From: Cytophagaceae bacterium
GTDB lineage: Bacteria > Bacteroidota > Bacteroidia > Cytophagales > Spirosomataceae
Length of the DNA: 64,000 nucleotides
Direction: 5' to 3'
Assembly: GCA_027486845.1 (NCBI GenBank)
Contig: JAIXOL010000035.1
Span: 24,941 to 88,940, forward strand
Part shown: one piece after another, positions 61,188 through 64,000 of the stretch
Layout of the letters: each line of letters opens with the position of its first letter
Position numbering within the stretch: position 1 is the first letter of the stretch
Program-made: the position numbers and the translations under genes
Notes under the pieces: model-generated
Database searches by the model: none
What the model was told of the DNA's origin: nothing
The model's input: the letters and a program-made list of their open reading frames with translations, nothing else

Positions 61188-62387
61188 ATGATTTACGATG
61201 TAACAGTAATCGGTGGAGGAATAGTTGGCTTGGCAACTGCCTTGCGAATAAAAGAACAAAATCCGAGTTTGAAATTGCTCATCATCGAAAAAGAAGATGT
61301 AGTGGCCAAACATCAAACCGGCCATAATAGCGGAGTTATTCACTCGGGACTTTATTACAAACCTGGTAGTTTGAAAGCGACTAATTGTATAAAAGGCTAC
61401 GATATGCTTCTTGATTTCTGCCAAAAAGAAGACATAAAATATGACCTCTGCGGAAAAATTGTGGTGGCTACGAAAACCGAACAAATCTCAATTCTTGACG
61501 GGCTTTTTGAGCGTGGCAAACAAAATGGCTTGGATGGCTTCAAAATGCTAAATGCCGAGCAAATCAAAGAATATGAACCGCACGTAAAAGGCTTGAAAGG
61601 CTTTTACGTGCCGCAAACTGGTATCATTGATTATACGGATGTTTGTAAAAAATATTTAGCAAAAACCCAAAAACTTGGAGGAGAAATAGCTTTCAATGAA
61701 AAAGTGGAAGGGATTTCTACAAAAAATGGAGTTTCGGTAGTAAAAACGTCAAAGAATATTTATGAAACAAAATTAGTCGTTAATTGTGCAGGTCTTTACT
61801 CAGATAAAGTTGGACAAATGACCGACGAACGAGCAAATAATCTAAGAATTACGCCATTTAGAGGAGAATATTTTGAGATAAAACCCGAAAAGCAATATCT
61901 CGTAAAAAACCTTGTTTATCCTGTACCAGACCCTAACTTCCCATTCTTGGGTGTGCATTTTACTCGTATGATTCATGGTGGCGTAGAGGCGGGACCAAAT
62001 GCAGTTTTAGCTTTCCGTAGAGAAGGATATAAAAAATTGGATATTCATTTTGGCGAATTGTTTGAAACCCTCGCTTGGCCTGGATTTAGAAAAGTGGCAG
62101 CCAAATATTGGCAAACTGGTTTGGGCGAAATGTATCGTTCGTTTTCGAAAGCGGCATTTACGAAGGCTTTACAGGAGTTAATTCCCGAAATCCAGTCAGA
62201 TGACCTCGTGGCGGGTGCTGCAGGTGTGAGAGCTCAAGCTTGTGACCGTGAAGGTGGATTGCTAGATGATTTTGCCATTTTCGAGAATCAGCAAGCTATC
62301 AATGTTTGTAATGCACCATCGCCAGCGGCAACTTCTTCACTCTCGATTGGACAAACAGTGAGTGAGTTGGTTTTGAAAAGATTTTAA
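61188..62387 (+). CDS. lhgO: L-2-hydroxyglutarate oxidase
   Basis: A 399-residue FAD oxidoreductase: GGGIVGLATALRI (residues 8-20), the LhgO signature TGHNSGVIHSGLYYKPGS (residues 45-62), PQTGIIDYTD, and the C-terminal FAD/substrate part PAATSSLSIGQ. Oxidises L-2-hydroxyglutarate, a by-product of lysine or central metabolism, to 2-oxoglutarate and passes electrons to quinone. The length and motifs match E. coli LhgO. Followed after 154 bp by a second flavoenzyme; a loose inverted repeat fills the gap. Confidence 0.9.
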   Translation: MIYDVTVIGGGIVGLATALRIKEQNPSLKLLIIEKEDVVAKHQTGHNSGVIHSGLYYKPGSLKATNCIKGYDMLLDFCQKEDIKYDLCGKIVVATKTEQISILDGLFERGKQNGLDGFKMLNAEQIKEYEPHVKGLKGFYVPQTGIIDYTDVCKKYLAKTQKLGGEIAFNEKVEGISTKNGVSVVKTSKNIYETKLVVNCAGLYSDKVGQMTDERANNLRITPFRGEYFEIKPEKQYLVKNLVYPVPDPNFPFLGVHFTRMIHGGVEAGPNAVLAFRREGYKKLDIHFGELFETLAWPGFRKVAAKYWQTGLGEMYRSFSKAAFTKALQELIPEIQSDDLVAGAAGVRAQACDREGGLLDDFAIFENQQAINVCNAPSPAATSSLSIGQTVSELVLKRF

Positions 62388-62408
62388 GGAAACAAAGTTT
62401 TATTTTTG

Positions 62409-62502
62409 GGTCAAAGCGTTACTCAGAGTTTTTACAATGTTTCACGAAATAGTAAAAAAACTTTGTGAAACACTGTGCAAAACTTGGGTTTACTCTATGA
62501 CC
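62409..62502. repeat. Imperfect long inverted repeat between lhgO and the amine oxidase gene
   Basis: Left arm 62409-62445 and right arm 62465-62502 are imperfect reverse complements; the best part is GTTTCAC / GTGAAAC next to the loop, and the outer ends are GGTCA / TGACC. It could be a degenerate palindromic mini-element; on transcription it would form a long hairpin. Confidence 0.55.
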
Positions 62503-62541
62503 TTTTTTGTGAATTATACAAAATTCAACCTCCTCTAAAAA

Positions 62542-63882
62542 ATGAAAATCTATGATGCTATTGTCATTGGGGCAGGCTATGCTGGCTTGACTGCTACCCG
62601 TGAGCTCCTCAAAGCCGAAAAAGATGTTTTACTGCTCGAAGCTCGTGATAGGGTCGGAGGACGAGTTTATACGAAATATTACGACGATGGCACGTATTTA
62701 GATTTAGGAGCAGCTTGGGTTGGACCTACACAAGATAAAATCTATGCTTTGGCAAAAGAATTTGGTGTGCAGACTTTCCCGACTTATGATGAAGGAAAAA
62801 GCACCTTACTTTTTAATGGTAAAGTAAAACGCTACAAAGGCTTGATTCCTCCGCTTCCGATTGGTTCGTTGCTGAGTTTAGATTTTGCAATCAAACGAAT
62901 GAATAAACTCTCAAAAACCATTGATTTAGAAAAACCGTGGGAGTCGCCCAATGCTGAATACTATGATTCAATGACGTTGGCCACTTGGATGGACAAGCAG
63001 ATGAATTTCAAGACTGCTAAAATTATGTTCAAGCTTGCTGCCGAAGCAATTTGGGCAGCCGACCCCAACGAGGTTTCGATGCTTCATGCACTGTTCTACA
63101 CAAAATCTGGTCGAGATTTAGATACCTTAATGAATGTAAAAAATGGAGCTCAAGAAGAACGGATTTTGGGTGGAGCCTCACAGCCTGCTTTACGTTTAGC
63201 CGAAACTTTCAAAGATAAAATCAGATTAAATTCGGTTGTAAGGAGTATTTCTCAAGAAAATGATATTGTAAGCGTTAAAGGCGATGGGTTTGAGTTTTTG
63301 GCAAAAAAAGTAGTGGTTGCACTTCCGCCAACATTGGCTGGTCGAATCAATTATTTTCCACTCATGCCAGCCAATCGTGAGCAACTTACGCAACGCATGC
63401 CAATGGGAACTGTTTGGAAAACGTATGCGATTTATGACAAACCTTTTTGGCGAGAAGCTGGCTTAAATGGCTTATCGGCCACTAATGAGGGTTATACGAC
63501 CGTAACTTTTGATAATTCGCCTAAAGATGGGAGTAGAGGAATAATGATGGGTTTTGTATTGGGTAATCAGGCAAAAGTATTTTCAAATCTATCGGAAGAA
63601 AAACGGAAAGCGTCAATTTTAGATTCTTTTGCTAAATTTTACGGTGAAAAAGCACGAAATCCGATTGCTTACATTGATCATAGTTGGGCGGCTGAGGAAT
63701 TTACTCGTGGTTGTTATGCAGGCCTTATGCCTACGGGAGCGTGGACATCGCTCGGAAAAGCACTGCGTGAGCCAGTTGGAAATATTCATTGGGCAGGCAC
63801 AGAAACTTCTGATGTGTGGAATGGCTACATCGATGGAGCGATTCGCTCGGGTGAAAGAGTTGCGAAGGAGATATTGGGTTGA
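62542..63882 (+). CDS. Flavin monoamine oxidase family protein
   Basis: A 446-residue amine-oxidase-fold flavoenzyme: GAGYAGLTATREL (residues 11-23), ARDRVGGRVYT, DLGAAWVGPTQDKI, and the C-terminal FAD motif GTETSDVWNGYIDGAIRSGERVA. It most resembles the FAD-dependent monoamine oxidases that act on primary amines and some polyamines; it could also be a phytoene-desaturase relative or an L-amino-acid oxidase, but the late WAGTETSDVWNGYIDGA motif favours amine oxidase. No signal peptide. Substrate not predictable. Confidence 0.85.
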   Translation: MKIYDAIVIGAGYAGLTATRELLKAEKDVLLLEARDRVGGRVYTKYYDDGTYLDLGAAWVGPTQDKIYALAKEFGVQTFPTYDEGKSTLLFNGKVKRYKGLIPPLPIGSLLSLDFAIKRMNKLSKTIDLEKPWESPNAEYYDSMTLATWMDKQMNFKTAKIMFKLAAEAIWAADPNEVSMLHALFYTKSGRDLDTLMNVKNGAQEERILGGASQPALRLAETFKDKIRLNSVVRSISQENDIVSVKGDGFEFLAKKVVVALPPTLAGRINYFPLMPANREQLTQRMPMGTVWKTYAIYDKPFWREAGLNGLSATNEGYTTVTFDNSPKDGSRGIMMGFVLGNQAKVFSNLSEEKRKASILDSFAKFYGEKARNPIAYIDHSWAAEEFTRGCYAGLMPTGAWTSLGKALREPVGNIHWAGTETSDVWNGYIDGAIRSGERVAKEILG

Positions 63883-64000
63883 AAAAGAGGCTGTCTCAAA
63901 AGTAATTTTGGGGCAGCTTTTATTTTATGCTACTTTTTGAAAAAATTCAAGGTAATTTTTCGAGATTTTAAGAATTGTTGAATTATTTGAGGATTTAGTG
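63883..64000. other. Trailing sequence to the window edge
   Basis: 118 bp without a gene. GAGGCTGTCTCAAAAGT at 63887-63903 resembles the outer end of some IS terminal inverted repeats; no transposase is visible before the window ends. Confidence 0.3.

Overview
The window looks like chromosome of a Bacteroidota bacterium, probably order Cytophagales (inference). Reasons: low GC; several promoters with the Bacteroidota -7 motif TAnnTTTG, sometimes with a TTG box 18-20 bp upstream; few visible Shine-Dalgarno sites; a type IX secretion C-terminal domain; and typical families (Bat-like VWA protein, RimO, DUF983, DUF3237, TerC, NagZ/beta-lactamase fusion). No database search was possible, so family names rest on motifs, length and context.

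Left edge (1-5257): the 3' end of a VWA (Bat-like) gene, then a small accessory patch. A PD-(D/E)XK Rpn-type nuclease sits between an intact XRE regulator and a decayed second copy of it. The patch abuts a serine hydrolase gene that has lost its 5' part and carries a frameshift. rimO and an AraC regulator follow.

Centre (5357-27640): a long aromatic-acid catabolic region, the main interest of the window. The first block has a crotonase, a feruloyl-CoA-synthase-like ligase, an SDR dehydrogenase and an amidohydrolase. This matches the CoA-dependent beta-oxidative route for hydroxycinnamates (p-coumarate, ferulate) described in Agrobacterium. The second block is less well assigned: FAD monooxygenase, DUF3237 protein, AAHS-type aromatic acid transporter, an LCIB-type (carbonic-anhydrase-fold) protein, a core MetE-like methyltransferase and a secreted esterase-like hydrolase. 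The third block, behind a PobR-like AraC regulator, is a complete 4-hydroxybenzoate/protocatechuate beta-ketoadipate pathway: pcaH, pcaG, pcaB, pcaL (D-C fusion), pobA, pcaIJ (fused) and pcaF. Three foreign-looking genes interrupt it: a four-helix-bundle ORF without an ATG, a broken GxxExxY cassette with inverted-repeat ends that also encode the PcaB C-terminus, and an AAA/DUF4143 ATPase translationally coupled to pcaF. Together the genes could take plant phenolic esters or acids to acetyl-CoA and succinyl-CoA.

Right half (27731-64000): fusA; two identical tRNA-Val(TAC) genes; a hexuronate block (uxuA, kdgK, kdgA, divergent uxaB); terC; plsC; gatC; a membrane protein; a ROK kinase; an SDR; mlaE-mlaF; a GH3/beta-lactamase fusion; lon; a secreted amidohydrolase; TauE/SafE; DUF983; a DUF481-like protein; a small membrane protein; an envelope-glycan block (T9SS-exported protein, two polytopic membrane proteins, GT2, NAD-dependent epimerase); a small lipoprotein; lhgO; and a flavin amine oxidase.

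Intergenic gaps carry several dispersed repeat families (CCCC/GGGG hairpins, TAATTCGTAA-like tracts, TGAATGA tracts and others), often directly upstream of start codons. No CRISPR array, rRNA or complete insertion sequence was seen.
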